Source: Betaproteobacteria bacterium
GTDB taxonomy: Bacteria > Pseudomonadota > Gammaproteobacteria > Burkholderiales > SG8-39
Reading direction: 5' to 3'
Assembly (NCBI GenBank): GCA_011391185.1
Contig: JAABRB010000266.1
Location: 1 to 5,222 of the forward strand
Length of the DNA: 5,222 bases
The notes under the pieces are model-generated. The model was given only the letters and a program-made list of their open reading frames with translations. It had not been told where the DNA came from and did not search any database. Made by a program: the position numbers and the translations under genes. This document shows, in pieces, positions 1-5,222 of this stretch; position 1 is the first letter of the stretch; each line of letters starts with the position of its first letter.

Positions 1-187
1 CGGGCAGCTCGCCGGCGTCGAACGCCTTCTGCCGGGCCGCACGCGCGGCCAGCAACACTTGGCGGCGGGGTTCGAAGGCGCGGTGCAGTTTCGCGACGAA
101 CGCGACCGCCTCCGCGGTAAGCATCCGGGAAAATTCGGGAGTGACGGCACCGTGGATTTCCACGCCGCCGGCGTATTTTTCGCTCAT
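1..187 (-). CDS. aceB: Malate synthase A, N-terminal fragment (62 codons, runs off the window)
   Basis: Malate synthase condenses glyoxylate with acetyl-CoA to give malate, the second step of the glyoxylate shunt needed for growth on acetate or fatty acids; it is cytosolic. Only the first 62 residues are visible, so the catalytic TIM barrel is outside the window. The identification rests on the stretch from residue 23, LTAEAVAFVAKLHRAFEPRR, followed by VLLAAR and ending GELP. From memory, E. coli AceB has a closely similar ILTAEAVEFLTEL...FTPQR...LLAAR...GTLPDF segment at the same distance from the N-terminus. The ATG is at 187-185; the sequence AGAG nine bases upstream is a weak ribosome binding site. 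The gene is co-directional with ntrBC but separated by 349 nt containing its own candidate promoter, so it is probably not in the ntr operon. The identification is good but the fragment is short; malate synthase G is unlikely because its N-terminus differs. Confidence 0.87.
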   Translation of the reverse strand, partial: MSEKYAGGVEIHGAVTPEFSRMLTAEAVAFVAKLHRAFEPRRQVLLAARAARQKAFDAGELP

Positions 188-224
188 CGTGGAATGCTCT
201 TCAGTTCGGGTGAGAAACGCCTCA

Positions 225-253
225 ATTTTACTGTGCAGTGCACAAAACTACAA
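225..253 (-). promoter_or_regulatory. Candidate sigma70 promoter of aceB
   Basis: Read on the minus strand, a weak -35 element TTGTAG (253-248) is followed by an exact 17-bp spacer and a good -10 element TAAAAT (230-225). Transcription would start near 218, giving an untranslated leader of about 30 nt before the aceB ATG at 187. The -35 matches the consensus at only three positions, which would fit a promoter needing an activator. The spacer is occupied by a 13-bp dyad. This is a consensus-based prediction. Confidence 0.45.
232..244. promoter_or_regulatory. 13-bp dyad (TGTGCA-G-TGCACA), candidate operator of aceB
   Basis: A perfect inverted repeat with 6-bp arms around one central base lies wholly inside the -35/-10 spacer of the predicted aceB promoter, the usual place for a repressor site. 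Its core GCAGTGCA recurs as a direct copy at 281-288, 46 bp further upstream of aceB. It is not a CRP-type site, because the spacing between TGTG and CACA is 5 bp rather than 8. The TGC/GCA-rich core is loosely reminiscent of PhaR-type sites, but no regulator can be assigned from sequence alone. Confidence 0.45.
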
Positions 254-320
254 CCATACAAGGGGAATTTCCCGGACGGCGCAGTGCAACCTCGGGGGCT
301 GCAATGAACCAGATCAACGT

Positions 321-340
321 TTTGCAAAGACGATTGCGTA
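321..340. promoter_or_regulatory. TTTGCAAA element, possible RamB/PccR-like (ScfR family) site upstream of aceB
   Basis: The perfect 8-bp palindrome TTTGCAAA (321-328) is followed, after exactly four bases, by a degenerate copy ATTGCGTA (333-340) that keeps the TTGC core. Known background: the short-chain fatty acyl-CoA regulator PccR of Rhodobacter recognises two TTTGCAAA units four bases apart, and corynebacterial RamB, which controls aceA and aceB, recognises sites ending CTTTGCAAA. The minus strand here reads CTTTGCAAA. The site lies roughly 70-90 bp upstream of the predicted -35. The assignment to aceB control is inference from motif and position. Confidence 0.4.
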
Positions 341-429
341 ATCCGGAATACACCGGCCTGTCCCCTCCTCTCTGAGGAGGGGTGGCTGCGAAGCAGCCGG
401 GGTGGTGTTCCAGAACATTCGCAGAACCC

Positions 430-458
430 GGGGTGGCTGCGCAGAAGCGGGAGTGGTT
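430..458. repeat. Internal degenerate copy of the composite repeat unit
   Basis: This 29-nt stretch matches 379-407 at 24 of 29 positions by direct comparison, including the first 12 bases GGGGTGGCTGCG and a final GTGGT. The substitutions break the second hairpin, since GGCTGC is no longer faced by GCAGCC. It is in direct orientation to the left unit and looks like a decayed third copy. A further short direct repeat, CAGAAC at 411-416 and 422-427, lies between the two. Confidence 0.55.
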
Positions 459-502
459 CTTCGGTGACCAGGTCCTCAACCACCCCCCGCCCTGCGGGCG
501 GA

Positions 503-523
503 CCCCTCCTTGAAAAGGAGGGG
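503..523 (-). terminator. 9-bp hairpin after ntrC, possible transcript end
   Basis: The arms CCCCTCCTT and AAGGAGGGG close a 3-nt loop beginning 13 nt past the ntrC stop codon, and a second GC-rich hairpin (501-487) follows at once. Position suits the end of the ntrBC message. There is no U-tract downstream on the minus strand, so it is not a canonical intrinsic terminator. The hairpin is the right end of the composite repeat; it may protect the 3' end or assist termination. Function is inferred only. Confidence 0.3.
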
Positions 524-536
524 AAAAGAATTCCGC

Positions 537-1931
537 CTACTCGCGCCGCGCGTCGATCGCGAGTTCGGCGATCTTGCGCGTAATCGTGTTTCGGCCGATG
601 CCGAGGAGCGCGGCGGCCTCGATGCGCCGGCCGCCGGTGTGCACGAGCGCCTGCGAGATCAGCGCGCGCTCGAACTGGCGCGAGAGTGCGTCCATCAGGT
701 TCGCCTCACCGCGCATCAGGGCCTTTTCGACTTCGCGCCGCAGGATCACGGACCAGTCCGCATCGGCGGAGGTCTGGGTCTCGGCGCGCAATTCTGCCGG
801 CAGGTCGGCGACCTCGATCATCTGCGCCGGAGCCATCACGGTCAGCCAATGGCAGACGTTCTCGAGCTGGCGGACGTTGCCTGGCCAGTCATGCGCGGAG
901 AGGAAGTTCAGCGTGCCGTCCGACAGGCGTTTCGCTTCGACACCCAGGTCGCGGGCACTCTTCGCGACGAAATGCCGCGCCAGCACCGGGATGTCCTCGC
1001 GCCGCTCGCGGAGCGACGGAAGCCGCACTCGGATGACGTTCAACCGATGATAGAGATCGTCGCGGAACAGGCCGTCGCGCACCCGCACCTCGAGATCCTG
1101 GTGCGTGGCTGCAATCACGCGGACGTTGGCGCGCAGCGGCTGATGCCCCCCGACGCGGTAGAACTGCCCGTCCGAAAGAACGCGCAGCAGGCGTGTCTGG
1201 AGGTCGGCGGGCATGTCCCCGATCTCGTCCAGGAAGAGCGTGCCGCCGTCCGCCTGCTCGAACCGGCCGCGCCGCATCGCCTGCGCGCCGGTGAACGCGC
1301 CCCGCTCATGCCCGAAGAGCTCGCTTTCGAGCAGGTCCTTCGGCATCGCCGCCGTGTTGATCGCGACGAACGGCTTCGCCGCGCGCGGGCTGTGGCGGTG
1401 CAAGGCACGCGCGACGAGCTCCTTGCCGGTTCCCGATTCGCCGGTGATCAGCACGGTTGCATTGGAGTTCGACAGGCGGCCGATCGCGCGGAACACGTCC
1501 TGCATCGATGGCGCGTGGCCGAGAATCTCGGGGGATGTCGCGGCAGACTCCTCCCCTTGTTCCTCGCGCAGGCTCTCGTCGAGCGCCCGGCGGATGAGCT
1601 CCACGGCCTGGTCCACGTCGAACGGCTTGGGCAGGTACTCGAATGCGCCGCCCTGAAACGCGGCCACCGCAGACTCCAGATCGGAGAAAGCGGTCATGAC
1701 GATCACCGGCAATTCCGGATACCGCTCCTTGGCGCTCTGCAGCAGCGCGAGCCCGGAAGTGCCTGGCATGCGGATGTCTGACACCAGCACCTGCGGGGCA
1801 TCGCGATCGAGCTCGAGGATCGCGTCCTCGGCGAGGCCGAACGTCTTGAACGGGATGCCCTCCCGCGCGAGTGCTTTCTCGAATACCCAGCGTATGGAAC
1901 GATCGTCGTCGACTACCCAGACTGGTTTCAT
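537..1931 (-). CDS. ntrC: NtrC (NR-I), nitrogen-responsive sigma54 activator
   Basis: Response regulator and AAA+ enhancer-binding protein that, once phosphorylated by NtrB, activates sigma54 promoters of nitrogen-scavenging genes. Its 464 residues match the family length. Receiver domain, about 3-120: acidic pocket D8-D10, phosphoacceptor D52 in SDIRMPG, T80 and K102. Central AAA+ domain, about 138-375: Walker A GESGTGK (164-170), the sigma54-contacting GAFTGA loop (211-216), Walker B LFLDE (232-236), sensor I near ATH (275-277), arginine-finger candidates R290 and R296, and WPGNVRQLEN (349-358) at the sensor II region. The C-terminus, about 418-460, is a Fis-type helix-turn-helix with GRRIEAAALLGIGRNTITRK. 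The receiver begins KPVWVVDDDRSIRWVFEKAL, which is characteristic of NtrC rather than other sigma54 activators. The ATG overlaps the ntrB stop as ATGA, suggesting translational coupling. All key residues are present. The alternative symbol is glnG. Confidence 0.98.
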   Translation of the reverse strand: MKPVWVVDDDRSIRWVFEKALAREGIPFKTFGLAEDAILELDRDAPQVLVSDIRMPGTSGLALLQSAKERYPELPVIVMTAFSDLESAVAAFQGGAFEYLPKPFDVDQAVELIRRALDESLREEQGEESAATSPEILGHAPSMQDVFRAIGRLSNSNATVLITGESGTGKELVARALHRHSPRAAKPFVAINTAAMPKDLLESELFGHERGAFTGAQAMRRGRFEQADGGTLFLDEIGDMPADLQTRLLRVLSDGQFYRVGGHQPLRANVRVIAATHQDLEVRVRDGLFRDDLYHRLNVIRVRLPSLRERREDIPVLARHFVAKSARDLGVEAKRLSDGTLNFLSAHDWPGNVRQLENVCHWLTVMAPAQMIEVADLPAELRAETQTSADADWSVILRREVEKALMRGEANLMDALSRQFERALISQALVHTGGRRIEAAALLGIGRNTITRKIAELAIDARRE

Positions 1932-2983
1932 TGCTTGGTCCCGTTGGCGGCCATGGGAAGAACGATGCGAAACACCGTGCGCCCCGGCTGACTGTCACAC
2001 TCGATCGATCCCCGCTGGTATTGCACATAAGTCTGGGCAAGCGTCAGCCCGAGACCGGTCCCGCCCTCGCGGCCCGAGACCAGCGGATGGAAGATGCGCT
2101 CGCGAAGCTCGTCGGGAATGCCGGGTCCGCTGTCGATCACGGCAACTTCGAGCGCCGACCGATGGAAGATCTTGGCAATGCTCACCGAGCGCGCCACTCG
2201 CGTGCGGAGGCCGATCTCGCCGCGTCCCTTCACCGCCTGGGCGGCGTTGCGGACGATATTCAGCACCGCCTGGATGAGCTGCTCCCGATCGCCGTGCAGA
2301 TCGGGAAGGCTCGAATCGTAATCACGGTGGATGCGGATCTCGGGAAACTCGGCGTGAATGAGACTGCGCACGCGCTCGCACACCTCATGGACATTCACCG
2401 CTCCCAGGCGCGCAGGCCGGTGCGGGGTGAGCAGCCGGTCGACCAGGAGTTGCAGTCGATCGGCCTCCTTGATGATCACCTGGGTGTACTCGCGCAACCC
2501 GGGCCGGTCGAGTTCGCGCTCGAGCAGCTGGGCGGAGCCGCGCAGTCCGCCGAGCGGATTCTTGATCTCGTGCGCCAGATTGCGGATCAGCTCGCGGTTT
2601 GCGAAAGCCTGCGCGAGTTCACGCTCCTCGCGCTCGACGCGCAGCCGCTGGTCGATGGAGCGGATTTCCAGTATCAGCACGCCCGCGCCCGCATCCACGG
2701 GGCTGGCGAGCAGGTTGACGTGCAGCGGATCGCGATCGGCGCGCTGCAGGTCGACCGCCTGGTTCCACACCCCCCGCTGCTCGGCGATCGCCTGCTCGAG
2801 CTGCTCCCCGAGGCGACCTGCGTCGACGAACATTCCGACGAATGACTGGCCGTGCAGCGCCCGTGCGCCTTGCTCGAACAGGTTCTCGGCGGCCGGGTTC
2901 GCGTAGACGATACGCAAGTCCGCGTCGAGCAGCACGACCGCACTTGCAAGGAGGTCGAGGCCCGAGAACGCGAAGCCGTTCAC
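1928..2983 (-). CDS. ntrB: NtrB (NR-II), nitrogen-sensing histidine kinase/phosphatase
   Basis: Cytosolic bifunctional sensor that phosphorylates NtrC when nitrogen is scarce and, when bound to PII, promotes its dephosphorylation. The 351 residues match the usual length of about 350. An N-terminal PAS domain spans about 6-110 (VVLLDADLRIVYANPAAENLF). The dimerisation and phosphotransfer domain has the H-box NLAHEIKNPLGGLRG with H138. The ATP-binding domain shows the N-box with N246, G1 box DSGPGIP (284-290), F-box near F298, and G2 box GGTGLGL (307-313). No transmembrane segment is seen, as expected for NtrB. The start is GTG at 2983, supported by GAGGG five bases upstream; no in-frame ATG occurs before residue 51. 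The stop overlaps the ntrC ATG by four bases (ATGA). The gene begins 100 nt after the DUF4124-like gene, probably in the same transcript. The alternative symbol is glnL. Confidence 0.97.
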   Translation of the reverse strand: MNGFAFSGLDLLASAVVLLDADLRIVYANPAAENLFEQGARALHGQSFVGMFVDAGRLGEQLEQAIAEQRGVWNQAVDLQRADRDPLHVNLLASPVDAGAGVLILEIRSIDQRLRVEREERELAQAFANRELIRNLAHEIKNPLGGLRGSAQLLERELDRPGLREYTQVIIKEADRLQLLVDRLLTPHRPARLGAVNVHEVCERVRSLIHAEFPEIRIHRDYDSSLPDLHGDREQLIQAVLNIVRNAAQAVKGRGEIGLRTRVARSVSIAKIFHRSALEVAVIDSGPGIPDELRERIFHPLVSGREGGTGLGLTLAQTYVQYQRGSIECDSQPGRTVFRIVLPMAANGTKQ

Positions 2984-2988
2984 GCGCG

Positions 2989-2993
2989 CCCTC
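2989..2993 (-). promoter_or_regulatory. Ribosome binding site of ntrB
   Basis: GAGGG on the minus strand lies five bases before the GTG at 2983-2981. It supports this GTG as the true start, keeping the whole PAS domain. The next in-frame methionine is residue 51, inside that domain. Confidence 0.65.
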
Positions 2994-3083
2994 GTCCGGC
3001 CGGCGCGCGACGGCGCGACCCGGCACGCCCTGCCGAGCTACTTCGTTCGGATTCGTGGAACGGGCGCCGGTCGGGCGCGCGGG

Positions 3084-3563
3084 TTACTTCAGGCGGGTGA
3101 GCTCTTGCTGGAGCGCCATGACATTGCGCTCGTGGCGATCGACCGACTCCTGATAGGGCTGCAGACGATCGATCACCTTCTGATAATTGCGCTCGCTCCC
3201 GGTGCGAATGCCACCCTGCTCCGCGAGCTTCTCCTTCGCGTCGGCCAGGCTCTTCGCCTCGACCGACAGCTCGTTCTCGAGGATCTTGCGCCGGGTCTCG
3301 TCGCGCAAGCGCTGAGTCTCGGGCGCGACGCGTGGGAAATCTGCCGGCCGAGCGTCCGGTTTGGACTGGGCTGCCGACTGCGAATGCACGATCGATACCT
3401 CGCGGCTGACCACCGCGCAGTCCTTGCCGTCGGTCTCTTTCTTGATGTTCGTGTACTGCGAACGCCCTTGCTCGACGCAGCGCCAGACCGTGCCCTGCCC
3501 GAACGCGATCGGCGTCGCGAGCAACGCGAGGGTCGCCAGAGCGCAGGCAGGGAATCGGGCCAT
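3084..3563 (-). CDS. Small secreted DUF4124-like protein between glnA and ntrB
   Basis: Function unknown. From the ATG at 3563 the protein has 159 residues. Residues 1-22 form a typical Sec signal peptide: M-A-R, a hydrophobic core ACALATLALLATPIAF, and a likely cut after A-F-G (residues 20-22), so the mature protein should be periplasmic. No lipobox cysteine follows the core. The mature start, TVWRC...GRSQYTN, resembles the DUF4124 pattern, in which a short beta-rich segment carries an aromatic, a lysine or arginine, and Y-T/S-N/D. Cysteines C29 and C49 could form a disulfide. The rest, about 80-159, is highly charged and predicted helical, possibly coiled coil (ETQRLRDETRRKILENEL). An upstream in-frame GTG at 3572 would add only M-P-V and destroy the ribosome binding site. 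From memory, genes of this type occur between glnA and ntrB in betaproteobacteria. A link to nitrogen control is suggested only by position. Confidence 0.85.
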   Translation of the reverse strand: MARFPACALATLALLATPIAFGQGTVWRCVEQGRSQYTNIKKETDGKDCAVVSREVSIVHSQSAAQSKPDARPADFPRVAPETQRLRDETRRKILENELSVEAKSLADAKEKLAEQGGIRTGSERNYQKVIDRLQPYQESVDRHERNVMALQQELTRLK

Positions 3564-3569
3564 GACTGG

Positions 3570-3574
3570 CACCT
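3570..3574 (-). promoter_or_regulatory. Ribosome binding site deciding the DUF4124-like start
   Basis: AGGTG on the minus strand matches the anti-Shine-Dalgarno complement and stands six bases before the ATG at 3563-3561. The competing GTG start at 3572-3570 is part of this site and has no comparable purine tract before it, only a C-rich stretch and ACAAAG. The ATG is therefore preferred. Confidence 0.6.
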
Positions 3575-3593
3575 TTGTTCAGGGGGAAATTCA

Positions 3594-3622
3594 AGTCTAT
3601 GGCAAAAACACCCTGATTACAA
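3594..3622 (-). promoter_or_regulatory. Candidate sigma70 promoter for the DUF4124-like gene and ntrBC
   Basis: On the minus strand, TTGTAA (3622-3617) and TAGACT (3599-3594) are separated by exactly 17 bp. Each hexamer matches the sigma70 consensus at four of six positions. The start would fall near 3587, about 24 nt before the ATG at 3563. A weak internal promoter between glnA and ntrB agrees with the enterobacterial glnALG arrangement, where the ntrBC part has its own low-level promoter. No sigma54 (-24/-12) promoter was found in this spacer. Confidence 0.38.
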
Positions 3623-3731
3623 AACGATTCGGGCCATGGCCGGCGGCTTTGTTCACACATCCCCCCGGTCACCCGCAAACGTGCCGGCAACCGGTCGCCA
3701 TAGCACGTGACGCGTCCCGTAAATGCGGCGA

Positions 3732-3738
3732 TGCACCA
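3732..3738. promoter_or_regulatory. Single NtrC-type half-site (TGCACCA)
   Basis: TGCACCA on the plus strand is TGGTGCA on the minus strand, an exact half of the NtrC dyad TGCACCA-N4/5-TGGTGCA. The other half is absent at either spacing; the facing bases are GC-rich and barely match. It lies about 110 bp upstream of the candidate promoter of the ntrBC part. A 7-bp match can occur by chance, so this is only a lead. Confidence 0.2.
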
Positions 3739-3756
3739 TAAACCCCGGGCGTCGGC

Positions 3757-3792
3757 GAGCAGCGCGCGAATTCGGTCCATCGCGCGCTGCTC
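3757..3792 (-). terminator. 12-bp stem-loop directly downstream of glnA (candidate terminator/attenuator)
   Basis: GAGCAGCGCGCG and CGCGCGCTGCTC are perfect 12-bp arms around a 12-nt loop, beginning 14 nt after the glnA stop codon. A stem this long at a gene end is unlikely to be accidental. It is not followed by a run of U, so it may reduce read-through from the strong glnA message into ntrBC by a factor-dependent route, or stabilise the glnA 3' end, rather than act as a standard intrinsic terminator. In enterobacteria a terminator also separates glnA from glnL. Confidence 0.45.
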
Positions 3793-3806
3793 CTTGGCGC
3801 TACCGA

Positions 3807-5222
3807 TCAGGAGCTGTAGTAGAGCTCGAACTCGAGCGGGTGCGTGGTCATGCGGAAGCGCGTGACCTCGTCGTGCTTGAGTGCGATGTAGGCGTCGATC
3901 ATGTCGTTCGAGAACACGCCGCCGCGCGTCAGGAATTCGCGATCGCGATCGAGTTCGCCGAGCGCCTGGTCGAGCGAATGGCACACTTGCGGGACCTTCG
4001 CGGCCTCTTCGGGCGGCAAATCGTAGAGGTTCTTGTCCATCGGATCTCCGGGGGAGATCTTGTTCTGCACGCCGTCCAGACCCGCCAGCAGCATGGCCGA
4101 AAACGCGAGATACGAGTTTGCCGTCGGATCGGGGAACCGCACTTCGACGCGCCGCCCGTTCGGGCTGGCGACGTACGGAATGCGGCACGCGGCCGAGCGG
4201 TTGCGCGCCGAATACGCAAGGTTGATCGGCGCCTCGAATCCGGGTACCAGGCGCTTGTAGGAATTGGTGCCGGGGTTCGTGATCGCATTGAGCGCGCGCG
4301 AATGCTTGATGATGCCGCCGATGTAATGCAGCGCGAAGTCGGAGAGGCCCGCATAGCCGTTCCCGGCGAAAAGGTTCTTGCCGCCTTTCCACACGGACTG
4401 GTGGACGTGCATTCCCGACCCGTTGTCACCGACTACCGGCTTCGGCATGAACGTCGCGGTCTTGCCATACGACGCGGCGGTCATCCACACGGTGTACTTG
4501 AGGATCTGCATCCAGTCGGCGCGCTTCACGAGCGTGTTGAACCGCGTGCCGATCTCGCACTGGCCCGGGGCCGCGACCTCGTGATGGTGCACTTCCACTT
4601 CGACGCCCTGCTGCTCGAGCGCCAGGCACATGGCGTTGCGGATGTCCTGCAGGCTGTCGACCGGCGCGACCGGAAAGTAACCGCCCTTGGTCGGCGCGCG
4701 GTGCGCAAGGTTGCCGCCCTCGTATTCCTCGTGGGACGACCACGGCGCCTCCTCGGACCGGATCTTCACGTGACTTCCGGACATGTCGACGTGCCACGTC
4801 ACGGAATCGAAGATGAAGAACTCGGGCTCGGGGCCGAAATACGCGAGGTCTCCCAACCCGGTGGACTTGAGATAGGCCTCGGCGCGCTTGGCGAGCGAGC
4901 GCGGATCGCGATCGTAGCCCTTCATGTCCGTCGGTTCGATCACATCGCAGCTGATGTTCAGCACCGGCTCGTCGGTGAACGGGTCGAGGCGCGCGCTGTC
5001 GGCATCGGGCATGAGCAGCATGTCGGAGGCTTCGATGCCTTTCCAGCCGGCGATCGACGAGCCGTCGAATGCATGCCCGTGCTCGAACTTGTCGTCGTTG
5101 AACTGGGACGCGGGCACCGAGACGTGCTGCTCCTTGCCGCGCGTGTCGGTGAAGCGAAGGTCGACGAACTTGACTTCCTTGTCCTTGATCAGCTTCAGAA
5201 CGTCGGCGGGCTTCAGTGACAT
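3807..5222 (-). CDS. glnA: Glutamine synthetase, type I (GlnA)
   Basis: Makes glutamine from glutamate, ammonia and ATP; the enzyme is a cytosolic dodecamer and the main entry point of ammonia into metabolism. Complete at 471 residues, close to the usual 468-472 of the adenylylated type. Visible signatures: FDGSSIAGW (52-60), metal-binding E132 and E134 in PEPEF, E215 in VHHHE, E223, the ATP-region motif [16 protein letters not shown] (261-276) with H272, flap glutamate E330 in GFEAP, the [10 protein letters not shown] segment (341-350), and R362 with metal ligand E360 in [10 protein letters not shown]. The adenylylation site is Y400 in NLYDLPPEE, so control by GlnE is expected. The C-terminus is ELYYSS. 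The ATG coincides with the last three bases of the window, so promoter and ribosome binding site are not visible. It lies upstream of ntrBC on the same strand, the classical glnA-ntrBC arrangement. Confidence 0.98.
   Translation of the reverse strand: MSLKPADVLKLIKDKEVKFVDLRFTDTRGKEQHVSVPASQFNDDKFEHGHAFDGSSIAGWKGIEASDMLLMPDADSARLDPFTDEPVLNISCDVIEPTDMKGYDRDPRSLAKRAEAYLKSTGLGDLAYFGPEPEFFIFDSVTWHVDMSGSHVKIRSEEAPWSSHEEYEGGNLAHRAPTKGGYFPVAPVDSLQDIRNAMCLALEQQGVEVEVHHHEVAAPGQCEIGTRFNTLVKRADWMQILKYTVWMTAASYGKTATFMPKPVVGDNGSGMHVHQSVWKGGKNLFAGNGYAGLSDFALHYIGGIIKHSRALNAITNPGTNSYKRLVPGFEAPINLAYSARNRSAACRIPYVASPNGRRVEVRFPDPTANSYLAFSAMLLAGLDGVQNKISPGDPMDKNLYDLPPEEAAKVPQVCHSLDQALGELDRDREFLTRGGVFSNDMIDAYIALKHDEVTRFRMTTHPLEFELYYSS

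Larger units (their letters stand above)
362..523. repeat. 162-bp hairpin-rich composite repeat (REP/BIME- or MITE-like)
   Basis: This element fills much of the gap between ntrC and aceB and has no coding potential I can support. Each end, read inward, has the same plan: a 21-nt hairpin with 9-bp arms and a 3-nt loop, one T, a second hairpin with 6-bp arms and a 3-nt loop, then GGGGTGGT. At the left end the hairpins are CCCCTCCTC/GAGGAGGGG (362-382) and GGCTGC/GCAGCC (384-398). At the right end they are CCCCTCCTT/AAGGAGGGG (503-523) and CCGCCC/GGGCGG (487-501). The ends are therefore structural terminal inverted repeats. A third, degenerate unit lies between them. The layout resembles REP pairs or small non-autonomous elements that occur in intergenic spacers of high-GC proteobacteria. 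Copy number elsewhere cannot be judged from this window. Confidence 0.7.

Noticed and set aside
59..307. Short plus-strand frames near the left edge, including one over the aceB start
   Set aside because: They overlap the aceB N-terminus and its control region and show no family resemblance; the minus-strand reading is clearly malate synthase.
510..1781. Open frame of 423 codons on the plus strand
   Set aside because: Antisense shadow of ntrC, starting inside the repeat hairpin; no domain or plausible ribosome binding site.
1871..2845. Open frame of 324 codons on the plus strand
   Set aside because: Antisense shadow of ntrB and the start of ntrC, with no domain.
2984..3083. Several GC-rich repeats and short palindromes between the DUF4124-like gene and ntrB
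   Set aside because: Arms are at most 4-6 bp of pure G/C, without consistent pairing or a U-tract; explained by base composition.
3680..3700. Possible sigma54 promoter (GGCAC...TTGC-like) in the glnA to DUF4124-like spacer
   Set aside because: On the minus strand the GG and GC elements are only 7 bases apart rather than the required 10, so sigma54 holoenzyme would not recognise it.
3940..3955. Repeated GCGATC units within glnA
   Set aside because: They encode alternating Asp-Arg codons (DRDRE) and need no other explanation.
2980..4392. Open frame of 470 codons on the minus strand crossing glnA, the spacer and the DUF4124-like gene
   Set aside because: It is an out-of-frame reading of two well supported genes plus their intergenic spacer, with low-complexity Arg-rich sequence.
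3723..5219. Open frame of 498 codons on the plus strand
   Set aside because: It runs antisense through the whole of glnA, which has every family signature. Its protein is rich in Arg, Val, Gly and His with no recognisable domain, as expected from the complement of a high-GC gene.

Overview
The window reads as a high-GC proteobacterial chromosome segment, roughly two-thirds G+C by eye. The most likely source is a betaproteobacterium. This rests on the gene order glnA, a small exported DUF4124-like protein, ntrB, ntrC, and on the sequence character of the proteins; no search could be run. All five genes lie on the minus strand, so transcription runs from position 5222 toward position 1.

Layout in transcription order: (i) glnA (5222-3807), complete type I glutamine synthetase, whose ATG is the last three bases of the window, so its promoter is outside. 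(ii) A 243-nt spacer (3806-3564) holding a 12-bp-stem hairpin just after glnA, a single NtrC-like half-site, and a candidate sigma70 promoter before the next gene. (iii) A small secreted DUF4124-like protein (3563-3084). (iv) A 100-nt spacer without convincing signals. (v) ntrB/glnL (2983-1928, GTG start) and ntrC/glnG (1931-537), overlapping by ATGA. (vi) A 349-nt intergenic region (536-188) holding no gene: a 162-bp hairpin-rich composite repeat, then the predicted aceB control region. (vii) The first 62 codons of malate synthase A (aceB), running off the left edge.

Functionally, glnA-ntrB-ntrC is the classical nitrogen-assimilation unit. NtrB phosphorylates NtrC under nitrogen limitation, NtrC-P activates sigma54 promoters (classically including the one before glnA), and GlnA makes glutamine and keeps the tyrosine used for adenylylation control. 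The DUF4124-like gene sits inside this unit but has no known role there. aceB belongs to the glyoxylate shunt and appears to have its own promoter, with a 13-bp dyad in the -35/-10 spacer and a TTTGCAAA element further upstream resembling RamB/PccR-type (ScfR family) sites.

No wholly new system is evident. The most interesting non-coding structure is the composite repeat at 362-523. Its two ends, read inward, fold into the same pair of hairpins, but the second stem differs in sequence while staying perfectly paired, which suggests selection for structure. The other points worth a second look are the aceB control region and the exported DUF4124-like protein.
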